This document shows, in pieces, positions 1 through 9,020 of a DNA stretch of 40,766 nt. The DNA is from Corallococcus praedator. Its GTDB lineage: Bacteria; Myxococcota; Myxococcia; Myxococcales; Myxococcaceae. How positions within the stretch are numbered: position 1 is the first letter of the stretch; the number at the start of each line of letters is the position of its first letter. The stretch is taken from assembly GCF_003612125.1 (NCBI RefSeq), contig NZ_RAWI01000036.1:1-40766 (forward strand), given 5' to 3'. Position numbers and translations under genes: made by a program. Below the pieces are notes generated by a model. That model saw only the letters and a program-made list of their open reading frames with translations. It made no database searches and was not told the origin of the DNA.

Positions 1-1
1 G

Positions 2-103
2 GAGAAGAAGGCGCCCCCGCCCCGTCCCGTGGAGGCGCCGCGCCCGAAGCCGCCGCCGGAGCCGAAGAAGGACATCTCCGACTGGGATCCGAACGGCGAC
101 TAG
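2..103 (+). CDS. C-terminal end of an unidentified protein (5' truncated by window edge)
   Basis: A reading frame open from the first bases ends at TAG 101-103. The 33 visible residues are rich in proline and lysine, with short Lys-Lys and Pro-Pro-Pro stretches, and end in DISDWDPNGD. Such a tail usually marks a disordered linker or C-terminus. The family cannot be determined from this fragment. GC-rich third positions support coding in this frame. Confidence 0.5.
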   Translation, partial: EKKAPPPRPVEAPRPKPPPEPKKDISDWDPNGD

Positions 104-184
104 CAAGTCCGTGCATCCGCGCGCGCGGGGCGCCATCGCGTCCCCGCGCCGGGCCACTTCAAGCCGTGTCCTCCCCGCGAGCGT

Positions 185-1687
185 GTGGCAGAGTCCCGCC
201 GCTTGCCTTCCTTCACGTTCGCGCATCGGGTCCGCGCCTGGCATTTCGTGCTCGGAGCCCTGTTTGTCTATACGCTCGTCTGCGTCTGGAGCGCCTTCCG
301 GGGCGGGGTGTTCGCGTTCCACGACCTCGGCCTGCTGAACGACCTGTTCGCGAACGCGGTGCACCGGGGCCGTCCCTTCTGGGTGACGGACGCGGACCTC
401 AACCACCTCACCATCCACTTCACCCCGACGCTGCTGCTGCTCACGCCGCTGTTCCTGCTCAGTGACTCGCAGTTCCTGTTCGTCGTGCTGGGACTGGTGG
501 CGCTGTATGGGGCGGTCGCGCTCCAGGTCTGGTGCTTCGAGCGCATGTTCGAGGAGCGGGAGCTGCTTCCCGCCGCGTGGCGGCCCTGGGCCTGTGTCGC
601 CTTCGCGGTGTACCTGGGGCTCAACCCCTTCGTGAAGACGGTCGCGCTCTCCGCGCACTTCGAGGTCTTCTTCCAGTTGGGCGCCACGGCGGTGCTCGTG
701 CTCCTGCTCCGGGGTGCCCGGATGCGGTGGATCGTGCTCATCGCGCTGCTCGCGCTGGGCGTGCGCCCGGATGGAGGCCTGTTCCTCGCCTTCCAGTCGG
801 CGGCGCTGCTGCTGCTGCCAGCCGTGGCCCGTCCGCCGCGCTCGCAGCTCACGCGCAGGGCGCTCGGGGTGTCCGCGCTGTCGCTCGGCTACCTTGCCCT
901 CTGTGTCGCGGTGGTGCTGCCGGCGCTCGGGACACCTTCCGGCACGCGGTTCTGGTCGCACTACGGCGACACCTGGGGGCAGGTGGCCCTCACCGCGATG
1001 GGCGACCCCGGGCGGGTGGTGCACGACGTGTCCACCAGCGGGCTGCTTGTGTTCCAGCGAAGCTTCCTGTGGATCCAGCTCCTCGCGCCCGCGGCCGCGC
1101 TCCTCAGCACCCTGCCGGGCACCTTCTTCTTCATGGCGGATGCGCCGGACAAGCGCCTGCTCTGGTTCTACAACTCCGCCTTCCTGCTGCCCGGGCTGGG
1201 CGTGTGCGCGGCGGCGGGCTTCGGTCAGCTCGCCGTGCTCTGGCGGGGCGTGCTCGCACGCGGGTGGGTCCCCGCCCGCGCCGCGATGGCGCCCGCGCTG
1301 CTGCTCGCCGGGCTCGCGCTCATCCAGGTCGCGCGCTTCGACCGGACCGTGGGGTCCCCGCCCCTGCGTCCCATGCCCCCGGTGGATGACGACTTCCGCC
1401 AGGCCTTCGCGCGCCATGTCCAGGCCTGTGCCTCACGGCGGGCGGTGGCCACGGACTTCCGCTCGGTCGTCTTCGTGCCCAACGGCTACGACCGCTTCCT
1501 CTTGCACCACCATGAGCGGGCCCAGGTCGTGCTCGTTCCCCCGCACGTGGAGCCCCACCTGCTGGGAGCCGCCTCACGGGAGGCGTTCCTCGACACACTC
1601 GTGCGCGATTCACGGTTCGAGGAGGTGGCGGACCCGGGACCGGTCCGCGTCTTCGTCCGGACGGATGCACGGAGCTGCGGCTCCTGA
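185..1687 (+). CDS. DUF2079-type polytopic membrane protein
   Basis: This 500-aa protein has many hydrophobic helices. Near its N-terminus is the DUF2079 signature: a His-Asp-Leu-Gly segment (FAFHDLGLLNDLF) followed by HFTPTLLLLTPLFLL. DUF2079 proteins resemble glycosyltransferase-C-type multi-span enzymes, but their substrate is unknown. The start is a GTG. No clear Shine-Dalgarno lies before it, so the first residues are uncertain. The last 120 residues are mostly soluble, as in GT-C folds. The gene stands alone and converges on the EamA permease gene, 22 bp away. Confidence 0.75.
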   Translation: MAESRRLPSFTFAHRVRAWHFVLGALFVYTLVCVWSAFRGGVFAFHDLGLLNDLFANAVHRGRPFWVTDADLNHLTIHFTPTLLLLTPLFLLSDSQFLFVVLGLVALYGAVALQVWCFERMFEERELLPAAWRPWACVAFAVYLGLNPFVKTVALSAHFEVFFQLGATAVLVLLLRGARMRWIVLIALLALGVRPDGGLFLAFQSAALLLLPAVARPPRSQLTRRALGVSALSLGYLALCVAVVLPALGTPSGTRFWSHYGDTWGQVALTAMGDPGRVVHDVSTSGLLVFQRSFLWIQLLAPAAALLSTLPGTFFFMADAPDKRLLWFYNSAFLLPGLGVCAAAGFGQLAVLWRGVLARGWVPARAAMAPALLLAGLALIQVARFDRTVGSPPLRPMPPVDDDFRQAFARHVQACASRRAVATDFRSVVFVPNGYDRFLLHHHERAQVVLVPPHVEPHLLGAASREAFLDTLVRDSRFEEVADPGPVRVFVRTDARSCGS

Positions 1688-1709
1688 CGCGAGGACGGAG
1701 GCCACGACC

Positions 1710-2660
1710 TCAACCCGCGCGCACCACCACCGGAGCAGGCTTCACCGGCGCGGCCTGCGTCAGCCGCACCCCCAGGAGCACCAGCGCGCCGCCCAGCGCG
1801 AGCTCCCAGTGCAGCGCTTCGTCCAGGAAGGCCCAGGCCGCGAGCGCCGTCGCCGCCGGTTGCAGGTTGGAGAAGATGGCCACCTTCGACGCGGGCACCT
1901 TCGACAGCGCGTAGTACCAGAGCAGGTACGCCACCACCGACGTCATCAGCCCCAGGTACACGATGGCGGCCTTCGCCGCGAAGCTCGCGGCCCACACCTG
2001 CGCGGGCTCCAGCACGAACGGGATGAGCGGCAGTTGCAGCGCCGTCGCCACCGTCATCGTCCACGCCGTGGCGCGCAGCGCTCCGTACTCGGAGGCCAGC
2101 GGCCGTCCCTCCGTCGTGTAGATGACCCACGCCACCACCGCCATGAGGATGAGCAGGTCGCCCTGGAGCGAACCTTGCGCGCTCGCGAGCCCCCGGCCCA
2201 ACAGCAGCACCACCACCCCCACCAGCGCGGTGAGGATGCCCAGCGTCGCCCGGCGGGAGGCCCGCTCGCGGCCCAGCACGAGGCTGGCCACGTACACCCC
2301 CAACGGCGTCAGCGCGTAGAGCAGCGCCGCGTGCGCCGACGTGGAGCGAGACAGCCCGGAGAAGAACAGCGTCTGGTTCACCGGCCCGCCCATCAGCCCC
2401 AGCAGCGCCACGCGCTTCCACGCACTGCGCGGTGGCAGCTTCGGCCCCGGCGTCAGCGCGAGCAACAGCGTGAACGCGACGCCGCACACCAGGAAGCGCC
2501 ACAGCACCACGGTGAACGGCGACAGCTCCGTCATCGCGCGCTTGGCCGCCAGGTACGTGCCCGCGCTGATCAGCACCTGCAACCCGAGCGCCGCGTACAC
2601 CCGCCCGAGCGGCGCAGCGACGGCACCCGGTGTCACGACTCCAGTTGGAGAAGCGCCCAT
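1710..2660 (-). CDS. EamA/DMT-superfamily permease
   Basis: A 316-aa inner-membrane protein with about ten hydrophobic helices arranged as two EamA repeats (roughly residues 18-150 and 165-300). The motif LSKVPASKVAIFSNLQP and the following ALHWELALGGALVLLGV are typical of the second repeat of drug/metabolite transporters. Substrates in this family are metabolites, amino acids or drugs and cannot be predicted here. The ATG at 2658-2660 is the only one matching the family start. It lies 28 bp inside the end of queG, so the two are probably cotranscribed. Confidence 0.85.
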   Translation of the reverse strand: MGASPTGVVTPGAVAAPLGRVYAALGLQVLISAGTYLAAKRAMTELSPFTVVLWRFLVCGVAFTLLLALTPGPKLPPRSAWKRVALLGLMGGPVNQTLFFSGLSRSTSAHAALLYALTPLGVYVASLVLGRERASRRATLGILTALVGVVVLLLGRGLASAQGSLQGDLLILMAVVAWVIYTTEGRPLASEYGALRATAWTMTVATALQLPLIPFVLEPAQVWAASFAAKAAIVYLGLMTSVVAYLLWYYALSKVPASKVAIFSNLQPAATALAAWAFLDEALHWELALGGALVLLGVRLTQAAPVKPAPVVVRAG

Positions 2661-3652
2661 TTCGCGGCGCTGCGTACCAGTTCGCTGGAGTCGTCGCTGA
2701 GTTTTTCGAGCAGCGGCCGGGCTTGCGTCTGCCGTGCCACCCCCAGCGCATAGACAGCGTTGCGCCTCAAACCGTCGTAGCGCGCGCGGGCCAGCGCGGT
2801 GCCAGGGATGAGTTCCTTGTATTGCTCGGGTGTCAGGGCCGCCAGCTCCGCCGTGCCCAGCGACGCCACCGCGCGGGGCGTGAAGCGCGCGTCCTCCGCG
2901 TGCACCGGCTTGCGGTTGAGGGGGCACACCTGCTGGCAGATGTCGCAGCCGAAGATGAGGTTGTCGAACTTGAACCGGAACGCCTCCGGCACGTCGCGGT
3001 CGCGGTTCTCGATGGTCTGGTACGACAGGCACGCCCGCGCATCCACCTGCCGGTTGCCCACCAGCGCGCCCGTGGGACACGCCATGAGACACCGTCGGCA
3101 GGAACCGCAGCGGTCCGCCACGGGACCTGGCGGGTATTCGTCCACCGCCGCGTCCAGGATGAGCGTGGCCAGCAGCACCCAGGAACCGTGGGACTCGGTG
3201 ATGAGGCAGCCGTTCTTGCCCACGTACCCCAGGCCTCCGCGCGCGGCCCAGACCTTCTCCATCATGGGCCCGCTGTCCACGCCGCCGTAGGTGCCCAGCC
3301 CCGGGTACCATTCGTTGATCGTCTTGCGGAACGCCTTCATCCGGTCGCGCAGCGTGGAGTGGTAGTCCCGGCCCCGCGCGTACCGAGCGATGGGCGAGCC
3401 CTGCGACGGCGCGTCGTCCCGGTAGTAGTTGTTCGCGAAGGACAGCACCGTCTTCGCGCCCGGCAGCAGCACCGACACGTCGAGCCGCTCCTCCGCGCGC
3501 GACCCCATCCAGTCCATGTCCGCGTCGTAGCCGGCCTCCAGCCACGACAGCAGCGACGACGGGGGGATGGGCTCCGCGCGAGCGAAGCCGATGAGGTCGA
3601 AGCCCACCTGCTGGGCGAGGTCCCGGAGCCGGGCGGTAGGCAGCGGGGTCAC
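2633..3652 (-). CDS. queG: Epoxyqueuosine reductase QueG
   Basis: A 339-aa cytosolic iron-sulfur protein that carries out the last step of queuosine biosynthesis in tRNA, the cobalamin-dependent reduction of epoxyqueuosine. The N-terminal part holds the cobalamin-binding reductase domain. Two [4Fe-4S] clusters are supplied by C182/C185/C188/C192 (CGSCRRCLMACPTG) and C208, C236/C239/C243 (GCDICQQVCP). The C-terminal 50 residues look like a HEAT-type repeat, as in longer QueG proteins. The start is GTG 3650-3652, two bases past the stop of the cobalamin adenosyltransferase gene. It is the only start that excludes the upstream frame. Its placement next to a cobalamin-modifying enzyme fits its cofactor need. 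Confidence 0.93.
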   Translation of the reverse strand: MTPLPTARLRDLAQQVGFDLIGFARAEPIPPSSLLSWLEAGYDADMDWMGSRAEERLDVSVLLPGAKTVLSFANNYYRDDAPSQGSPIARYARGRDYHSTLRDRMKAFRKTINEWYPGLGTYGGVDSGPMMEKVWAARGGLGYVGKNGCLITESHGSWVLLATLILDAAVDEYPPGPVADRCGSCRRCLMACPTGALVGNRQVDARACLSYQTIENRDRDVPEAFRFKFDNLIFGCDICQQVCPLNRKPVHAEDARFTPRAVASLGTAELAALTPEQYKELIPGTALARARYDGLRRNAVYALGVARQTQARPLLEKLSDDSSELVRSAAKWALLQLES

Positions 3653-3654
3653 GG

Positions 3655-4215
3655 CTACTTCGAGGGCTTCTCGGGGATCCACTTCACGTCGGGCAGGCCG
3701 GCGCGGAAGTTCACCAGCCGCGCCACGACGAAGAGCAGGTCCGACAGGCGGTTGAGGTACATGGCCACCGCGGGCGGGGCCTTGTCCTCGCGCAGCAGCG
3801 TCACGACCCGGCGCTCGGCCCGGCGGCACACCGTGCGCGACAGGTGCAGCGCCGCCGCCGCGGGCGCGCCACCGGGCAGGATGAAGTGCGTCATCTTCGG
3901 CAGCTCCTCCTCGTACCGGTCGATGTGGCGCTCCATCTCCTCCACCCACTCCAGCTTCAACTCCGGAATGTGCGCCGCCGCCTTGGTGTGCGGCGGCGTG
4001 GCCAGCACCGCGCCCACGGTGAAGAGCTGGTCCTGCAGGCGCTGGAGGAAGTGGTCCAGGTCCGCGGGCAGCGAGAAGGTCCGCGCGAGGCCCAGCGTGG
4101 CGTTGAGCTCGTCCACCTCCCCGTAGGCGTCCACCAGCGCGTCATCCTTCGCGACGCGTCCACCACCGAACAGGCCTGTCTCTCCCGCGTCGCCGGTCTT
4201 CGTGTAGATCTTCAT
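3655..4215 (-). CDS. PduO-type cob(I)alamin adenosyltransferase
   Basis: A 186-aa enzyme that transfers the adenosyl group of ATP to cob(I)alamin, making adenosylcobalamin. The N-terminal ATP-binding motif [19 protein letters not shown] is intact. So are [32 protein letters not shown] and [14 protein letters not shown], which form the five-helix bundle of the PduO/MMAB family. Length is normal for this family. It is first of three tightly packed minus-strand genes (adenosyltransferase, queG, EamA permease) and is divergent from thyA. Confidence 0.93.
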   Translation of the reverse strand: MKIYTKTGDAGETGLFGGGRVAKDDALVDAYGEVDELNATLGLARTFSLPADLDHFLQRLQDQLFTVGAVLATPPHTKAAAHIPELKLEWVEEMERHIDRYEEELPKMTHFILPGGAPAAAALHLSRTVCRRAERRVVTLLREDKAPPAVAMYLNRLSDLLFVVARLVNFRAGLPDVKWIPEKPSK

Positions 4216-4232
4216 TTCATCCTCTTAACGAC

Positions 4233-4258
4233 GGGCAGGAAGTTGGCATTGCCTGCCC
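4233..4258. repeat. Inverted repeat between divergent adenosyltransferase and thyA
   Basis: GGGCAGG (4233-4239) and CCTGCCC (4252-4258) form a perfect 7-bp dyad with a 12-nt spacer in the 68-bp divergent intergenic region. It could be an operator or a 5' leader hairpin. No regulator is identified, and a chance match is possible at this GC content. Confidence 0.35.
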
Positions 4259-4283
4259 CACCGGACCGATTCATAAGGGGCCC

Positions 4284-5078
4284 ATGCAGCAATACCTGAG
4301 TCTGCTGGACCATGTCCTGCACCACGGTACGAAGAAAGGTGACCGGACCGGCACGGGGACCCTGAGCCTCTTCGGCCATCAGCTCCGCTTCGACCTCGCC
4401 CAGGGCTTTCCGCTGGTGACGACGAAGAAGCTGCACGTGAAGTCCATCCTCCACGAACTCCTGTGGATGCTCCGGGGGGACACGAGCGTGCGCTCGCTCC
4501 AGGAGCACGGCGTCACCATCTGGGACGAGTGGGCCAACGCCGACGGAAGCCTGGGCCCCGTGTACGGCCACCAGTGGCGCTCGTGGAGCACGCCGGACGG
4601 CACGCCCGTGGACCAGATGCGGCAACTGGTGGACGGGCTCAAGAAGAACCCGGACTCGCGCCGGCACCTGGTGAGCGCGTGGAACGTGGCGGACCTGCCC
4701 GCCATGAAGCTGCCGCCCTGCCACGTGATGTTCCAGTTCTACGTGGCCGACGGCCGCCTGTCCTGCCAGCTCTACCAGCGCAGCGCGGACATCTTCCTGG
4801 GGCTGCCCTTCAACATCGCGTCGTACTCGCTGCTGACGATGATGGTGGCGCAGGCCACCGGCCTGGTCGCGCACGAGTTCATCCACACGCTGGGCGACGC
4901 GCACCTGTACCTGAACCACGTGGAGCAGGCCCGGGAGCAGTTGAAGCGCGAGCCCCGCGCCCTGCCGCGCATGCGCATCAACCCGGAAGTGAAGGACCTG
5001 TTCGCCTTCCGCTACGAGGACTTCACGCTGGAAGGCTACGACCCGCACCCCGCCATCAAGGCGCCCGTGGCCGTATGA
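4284..5078 (+). CDS. thyA: Thymidylate synthase ThyA
   Basis: A 264-aa cytosolic enzyme that methylates dUMP to dTMP using methylenetetrahydrofolate. The catalytic cysteine is C146 in [12 protein letters not shown], the same position as in E. coli. Other family motifs are present: the N-terminal RTGTGT phosphate-binding loop, [34 protein letters not shown], and HLYLNH. The length is the standard 264 residues. AAGGGG three bases before the ATG may act as ribosome binding site. The stop overlaps the start of folA (ATGA), so the two enzymes of the dihydrofolate cycle are translationally coupled. Confidence 0.98.
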   Translation: MQQYLSLLDHVLHHGTKKGDRTGTGTLSLFGHQLRFDLAQGFPLVTTKKLHVKSILHELLWMLRGDTSVRSLQEHGVTIWDEWANADGSLGPVYGHQWRSWSTPDGTPVDQMRQLVDGLKKNPDSRRHLVSAWNVADLPAMKLPPCHVMFQFYVADGRLSCQLYQRSADIFLGLPFNIASYSLLTMMVAQATGLVAHEFIHTLGDAHLYLNHVEQAREQLKREPRALPRMRINPEVKDLFAFRYEDFTLEGYDPHPAIKAPVAV

Positions 5079-5569
5079 CACCGCGCCTGTCCGCCATCGT
5101 CGCCATGGCGGCGAACCGGACCATCGGCCAGGGCAACACCCTGCCCTGGCGCCTGCCGCAGGACCTGGCCCGCTTCAAGCGCCTGACGATGGGCCACACC
5201 CTCGTCATGGGCCGCAAGACGTACGAGTCCATCGGAAGGCCCCTGCCCGGCCGCACCACCGTGGTCCTCACCCGCCAGCCGGACTGGGCCGCCCCGCCCG
5301 GCGTCCAGGTGGCGCGCTCCGTGGACGAGGCGCTGGAGCAGGCCCGGGCCGACACCGAGGTCTTCATCGCGGGCGGCGCGGACCTGTACGAACAGACCGC
5401 GGACCGGTGGCACCGGCTCTACCTCACGCTCATCGCGCGCGACTTCCCGGGCGACGCCTGCTTCCCGCCCGTGGACCTGTCCGCGTGGAGTCTCGTGGAG
5501 GAGGAACCCCACCCGGAAGCAGACCTCCCCTTCCGTTTCCTCACCTACGAGCGCCAGGGATGGCCCTGA
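5075..5569 (+). CDS. folA: Dihydrofolate reductase
   Basis: A 164-aa enzyme that reduces the dihydrofolate released by ThyA back to tetrahydrofolate with NADPH. Motifs are [15 protein letters not shown] with the proton-relay acid D30, [17 protein letters not shown], the FIAGGADLY nucleotide-binding loop, and an aromatic C-terminal strand. The ATG overlaps the thyA stop by four bases (ATGA at 5075-5078), a common arrangement for this pair. The start is unambiguous, because the family N-terminus (hydrophobic strand [13 protein letters not shown]) begins a few residues in. Confidence 0.97.
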   Translation: MTPRLSAIVAMAANRTIGQGNTLPWRLPQDLARFKRLTMGHTLVMGRKTYESIGRPLPGRTTVVLTRQPDWAAPPGVQVARSVDEALEQARADTEVFIAGGADLYEQTADRWHRLYLTLIARDFPGDACFPPVDLSAWSLVEEEPHPEADLPFRFLTYERQGWP

Positions 5570-5654
5570 CTCCGGGTGTTTTTCGGATGACGCACCTTGC
5601 GCGTTCCTCACCCCCAAGGAGCACGCATGCGTCACCGAAGGGGCGCTGTCTCCT

Positions 5655-5673
5655 GATATTGATTCTCAGAATT
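5655..5673. promoter_or_regulatory. Candidate Fur box upstream of the FTR1 permease
   Basis: GATATTGATTCTCAGAATT agrees with the classical 19-bp Fur consensus at 13 of 19 positions by my count. Its core ATTCT-C-AGAAT is a perfect dyad. The site lies in a short AT-rich island in otherwise very GC-rich DNA, 33 bp before the GTG of a predicted iron permease. That is the expected place for iron-dependent repression. Confidence 0.6.
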
Positions 5674-5706
5674 GAACGCCCCAGGGGGCGTTGGTAGAAG
5701 TCGGGC

Positions 5707-7590
5707 GTGAATCGCGCCGCCTCCGTCACGCTGTGCCTGCTGCTCGCGCTGTCCTCCACCGTCCGGGCTGAAGCGCCCGCGTCCGACGAGGGGCGCACCT
5801 GGCACCGGCTGGTGGGCATCCTCCAGTACCTCCAGGCGGACTATCCGGCGGCGGTGTCGTCGCGCTCGGAGTTCGAGCTGACGGAGCAGAAGAGCTTCGC
5901 GGCGGAGGCGCTGGACGCGGCGAAGGACCTGGGCCCGGCGGCGGCCACCTTCGTGCCGCGGGTGCAGGCCATCCAGGCGCGCGTGGACCAGTCCATCGAT
6001 CCCGAAGGCGTGAGCCGCGACTGCGGTGAGCTGGTGGAGAGCCTGGTGCTGGCGGGGGGGCTGGCGCGCAGTCCCCGCAAGACGCCGGACCTGGAGCATG
6101 GCGCGAAGCTGTTCCAGGCGAACTGCGCGGCCTGCCACGGGGTGGACGGCAAGGCGGCGGTGGCCATCGCGGCCACCATGGAGCCCGCTCCGGCGAACTT
6201 CCAGGATCCGGAGCTGATGGAGGAGGGCCTGACGCCCTACAAGGCGTTCAACACCACCAGCTTCGGCGTGCCCGGCACCGCGATGCCGGCCTACCCCACC
6301 CTCTCCGAGGACGACCGCTGGTCGCTCGCCTTCTTCGTCTTCACGCTGCGCCAGCCGCCGTGCCAGGGCGAGCCGCCGCGCGCATCGCTGGAGCGCCTGG
6401 CCACCGCCACCGACGCGGAGCTCGCGAAGGAGTACGGCGCGGACAAGGTCGCGTGCCTCCGCCAGGACATGCCGGACGAGGACGAGGAGAAGGCCCTGCT
6501 CGCCGCGCGGCAGTCGGTGGGCAACGCGATGCGCATGGCCGCCGCGGGCGACTACCTCGGCGCGAAGACGGAGCTGCTGGACGCGTACCTCAACGGCCTG
6601 GAGCCGGTGGAGCCCAAGCTGCGCGGACGCGACCCGGTCCTCACCCAGAAGCTGGAGGAGGCCTTCATGCAGGCGCGGCTCGCCGCCGAGCGCAAGAGCC
6701 CGCACCTCCAGGACGAGGGACGGGAGCTGCTGTCGCTGCTCGACCAGGCGCGCAAGGCGAACGGCGGCACGACGGACATGCTGTCCGTGATGTGGCTGAC
6801 GCTGCTCATCCTGCTGCGCGAGGGCTTCGAGGCGACCATCATCGTCACGGCCCTGCTGGCGGCGCTCAAGAAGATGAAGGCCATGGACCAGGTGCGCGTG
6901 GTGCACACGGGCTGGGTGTCCGCGCTCATCGTCGGCGCGCTGGCCTACGTGCTGGGCCGCAAGCTGCTGGCCGGGGCACAGCGCGAGTGGATGGAGGGCG
7001 TCACCGCGCTCGTCGCCGTGGGCATGCTGCTGTACGCGGCGCTGTGGCTCAACGCGCGCGCCAACGTGAGCCACTTCATGGGGGAGCTGCGCCAGCGCAT
7101 GCAGGGCGCGCTGGGCCGGGGGAGCACCTTCGGCCTGTTCGCCATCGCCTTCACGTCGGTGCTGCGCGAGAGCTTCGAGACGGCCATCTTCCTGCAGGGG
7201 CTCGCGGTGGACTCCGCCGCGGGCGTGGCCTGGGGCGTGGCAGCGGGCATCGCGGCGCTGGCGGTGCTGGTGCTCTTCATCAACCGCATGGGCTACCGGC
7301 TGCCCATGAAGGCGCTCTTCAACCTCTCCACCGTGGTGCTGGTGGTGACGGCGGTGATGCTGCTGGGCAAGGGCATCCATTCGCTGCAGGAGGTCGGCGC
7401 GCTGCCGCTGGTGCCGGTGCGCTTCATCACCGTGGACATGCTGGGCCTGTACCCGGACGCGCTGTCGTTGGTGCCGCAGGTGTTGCTGGCCGTGGCGCCG
7501 CTGCTCTACCGGGCCGTCATGCGCCGGCGGGCGCGCGTGGATGCGGCCGGGGCCGGGGACGGGGCGACGCAGCCGCCGCCCTTGCGGTAG
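5707..7590 (+). CDS. Cytochrome c-FTR1 family iron permease fusion
   Basis: A 627-aa protein predicted to import iron across the inner membrane. Residues 1-21 form a signal peptide (cleavage after VRA). A periplasmic c-type cytochrome domain follows, with heme motif C140-A-A-C143-H144 and a likely axial Met at M193 (GTAMPAYP). A helical linker leads to the FTR1 permease from about residue 355. It has the two conserved acidic iron-channel motifs: REGFE (371-375) and RESFE (487-491). In FTR1/EfeU systems Fe(II) is oxidised outside and carried inward as Fe(III), so the fused cytochrome probably takes the electron (inference). Start is GTG 5707, which gives the signal peptide. A Fur-like site lies just upstream. 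Confidence 0.9.
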   Translation: MNRAASVTLCLLLALSSTVRAEAPASDEGRTWHRLVGILQYLQADYPAAVSSRSEFELTEQKSFAAEALDAAKDLGPAAATFVPRVQAIQARVDQSIDPEGVSRDCGELVESLVLAGGLARSPRKTPDLEHGAKLFQANCAACHGVDGKAAVAIAATMEPAPANFQDPELMEEGLTPYKAFNTTSFGVPGTAMPAYPTLSEDDRWSLAFFVFTLRQPPCQGEPPRASLERLATATDAELAKEYGADKVACLRQDMPDEDEEKALLAARQSVGNAMRMAAAGDYLGAKTELLDAYLNGLEPVEPKLRGRDPVLTQKLEEAFMQARLAAERKSPHLQDEGRELLSLLDQARKANGGTTDMLSVMWLTLLILLREGFEATIIVTALLAALKKMKAMDQVRVVHTGWVSALIVGALAYVLGRKLLAGAQREWMEGVTALVAVGMLLYAALWLNARANVSHFMGELRQRMQGALGRGSTFGLFAIAFTSVLRESFETAIFLQGLAVDSAAGVAWGVAAGIAALAVLVLFINRMGYRLPMKALFNLSTVVLVVTAVMLLGKGIHSLQEVGALPLVPVRFITVDMLGLYPDALSLVPQVLLAVAPLLYRAVMRRRARVDAAGAGDGATQPPPLR

Positions 7591-7601
7591 CGTGGAACGT
7601 G

Positions 7602-8351
7602 GTGAAGCGCTCCCGACTGTTCCCACTCCTCGCCCTGCTGCTCGTGTCGGGCCTGGCCTCCGCCCAGGAAGCCCCCGCCGAGCCGGCCACGGCTCCGACC
7701 GGGAACCTCACACCGCCGCCCCTGGTGGGCGCGGCGGAAGAGGACGTGCCGCCGCCGCCGGAAGTCGCCCCCCCCGGGGATGAGCCCGCCGGGTCGCGTC
7801 CCTCCGTCACCGCCGGGGCCCTGCCGGAAGCGCGCCCCCCGCCGTCGAAGGACCCCGTGCCGCGCGTGGCGGTGGAGGTGCTGGGCGGCGCGGCGGGCGG
7901 CGTCGTGGGCGCCACGGTGCTGGGCTCCTTCGGCTACCTGCTGGGCTCCGCCACGGTGGGCTGCGACGAGTGCCTGGTGGTGGCCGTCGCGGGCGCCGCG
8001 GCCGGGGCGCTCATCGGCATCCCGGTGGGCACGTACGCGGGCGGCCGGTTCATGAACGGGCGCGGCAGGCTGGGCCCCACGGTGGCCGGGAGCATGGTGG
8101 GCTGGGGCGCGACGCTGCTGGGCCTCTCGCTGGTGAACAGCGGCGGCTCCGACGCGCCCCCGGCCGTGAACGCCGCGCTCTTCATCCTCCCGGTGGTGGG
8201 CGCGAGCGTGGGCTACGAGCTGACCCACAGCAGCGCCCTCCGGCTGGAAGAGGCCTCGCGCGAGTCCCAGGCGCCACGGGGTGTGCGCCTGATGCCCGTG
8301 GCCACCTACGGCGCGAAGGGCCCGCACCTGGGCCTGCTGGGCAGCTTCTGA
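7602..8351 (+). CDS. Exported hypothetical protein with glycine-rich membrane segments
   Basis: A 249-aa protein with a clear signal peptide (MVKRSRLFPLLALLLVSG, cleavage near ASA-Q). A proline/alanine/glutamate-rich low-complexity stretch runs to about residue 85. After it come several Gly/Ala-rich hydrophobic segments (such as VEVLGGAAGGVVGATVLGSFG) reminiscent of glycine-zipper helices. No known domain is recognised. The start is one of two adjacent GTG codons (7599 or 7602). It begins 11 bp after the iron permease stop, so it may be cotranscribed with it, but a link to iron is only contextual. Confidence 0.75.
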   Translation: MKRSRLFPLLALLLVSGLASAQEAPAEPATAPTGNLTPPPLVGAAEEDVPPPPEVAPPGDEPAGSRPSVTAGALPEARPPPSKDPVPRVAVEVLGGAAGGVVGATVLGSFGYLLGSATVGCDECLVVAVAGAAAGALIGIPVGTYAGGRFMNGRGRLGPTVAGSMVGWGATLLGLSLVNSGGSDAPPAVNAALFILPVVGASVGYELTHSSALRLEEASRESQAPRGVRLMPVATYGAKGPHLGLLGSF

Positions 8352-8415
8352 CCCGCGTCAGGCAGGTCCGTGGAGGCCAGGTCCGCGTCCCTCGAAGCCA
8401 CTTCGCTCAAGGCCT

Positions 8416-8997
8416 TCAGGGCCTGGGTTCAGGGGCTGCCTTGGGGGCGCTGGGGAACAGCCAGGGGGCCAGCAGCCGGGTGAGCAGCGGCATCATGGCG
8501 TACGTCATCAGGGACACCAGCACCACCGCCGACATCAGCGCCGCGAGCAGCTCCGGCAGGCCGCGGAACACGCTGCGCAGCAGCGGCATGACGAGGATGA
8601 GCAGCGGGTAGATGCCGAGCACCGTCACGAGGACCATCTTGTGACGCGGCGGAGGACGGGACTGGCCGGGAGCGTCGAACCAGTACTCGAGCCCCGTCTC
8701 CTTGCGGATGCGCACCTCGCCCACGGTGAACTCGAGGGCCCGCGCCAGCCACTCGGCGCGGACAGGCGACTCCTCCCAGGCCTGGAGGTGGGGATACGAG
8801 TCGAAACGGAAGATGAGGACGTAGTCCCCGGTGGCGGCGCTCGGAGGACGCAGGACGTTGACGCCGAGGTTGCCGGGAAAGCGCATGGCCTCGGCGGTGA
8901 CGCCGTGCAGCCACGCTTCGAAGCGGACCTCGGTGCCGGGCTTCACGCGCCGGTGGACGATGACCGTGACGGGTCCGCCAGGAGAGGAGGTGCTCAT
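8416..8997 (-). CDS. ABM-domain protein with C-terminal membrane helices (COG3224-like)
   Basis: A 193-aa protein. Residues 9-110 look like an antibiotic biosynthesis monooxygenase (ABM) ferredoxin-like domain, with VTVIVHRRVKPGTEVRFEAWL and later DYVLIFRFDSYPHLQAWEESP. Two hydrophobic helices follow (about 120-142 and 155-178), anchoring it to the membrane. Such COG3224-like proteins are widespread, with unproven function, and an oxygenase activity should not be assumed. GGGAGGTG eight bases before the ATG is a strong ribosome binding site. It is the last gene of a three-gene run, 23 bp after the Nudix/MBL fusion. Confidence 0.85.
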   Translation of the reverse strand: MSTSSPGGPVTVIVHRRVKPGTEVRFEAWLHGVTAEAMRFPGNLGVNVLRPPSAATGDYVLIFRFDSYPHLQAWEESPVRAEWLARALEFTVGEVRIRKETGLEYWFDAPGQSRPPPRHKMVLVTVLGIYPLLILVMPLLRSVFRGLPELLAALMSAVVLVSLMTYAMMPLLTRLLAPWLFPSAPKAAPEPRP

Positions 8998-9020
8998 GAG
9001 CACCTCCCAGCCTAACCGCG

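Noticed and set aside
1486-1709. Open minus-strand frames extending from the EamA/queG genes into the DUF2079 gene
   Set aside because: They are shadow frames in GC-rich DNA with no start signal. The plus-strand frame has the family motifs.
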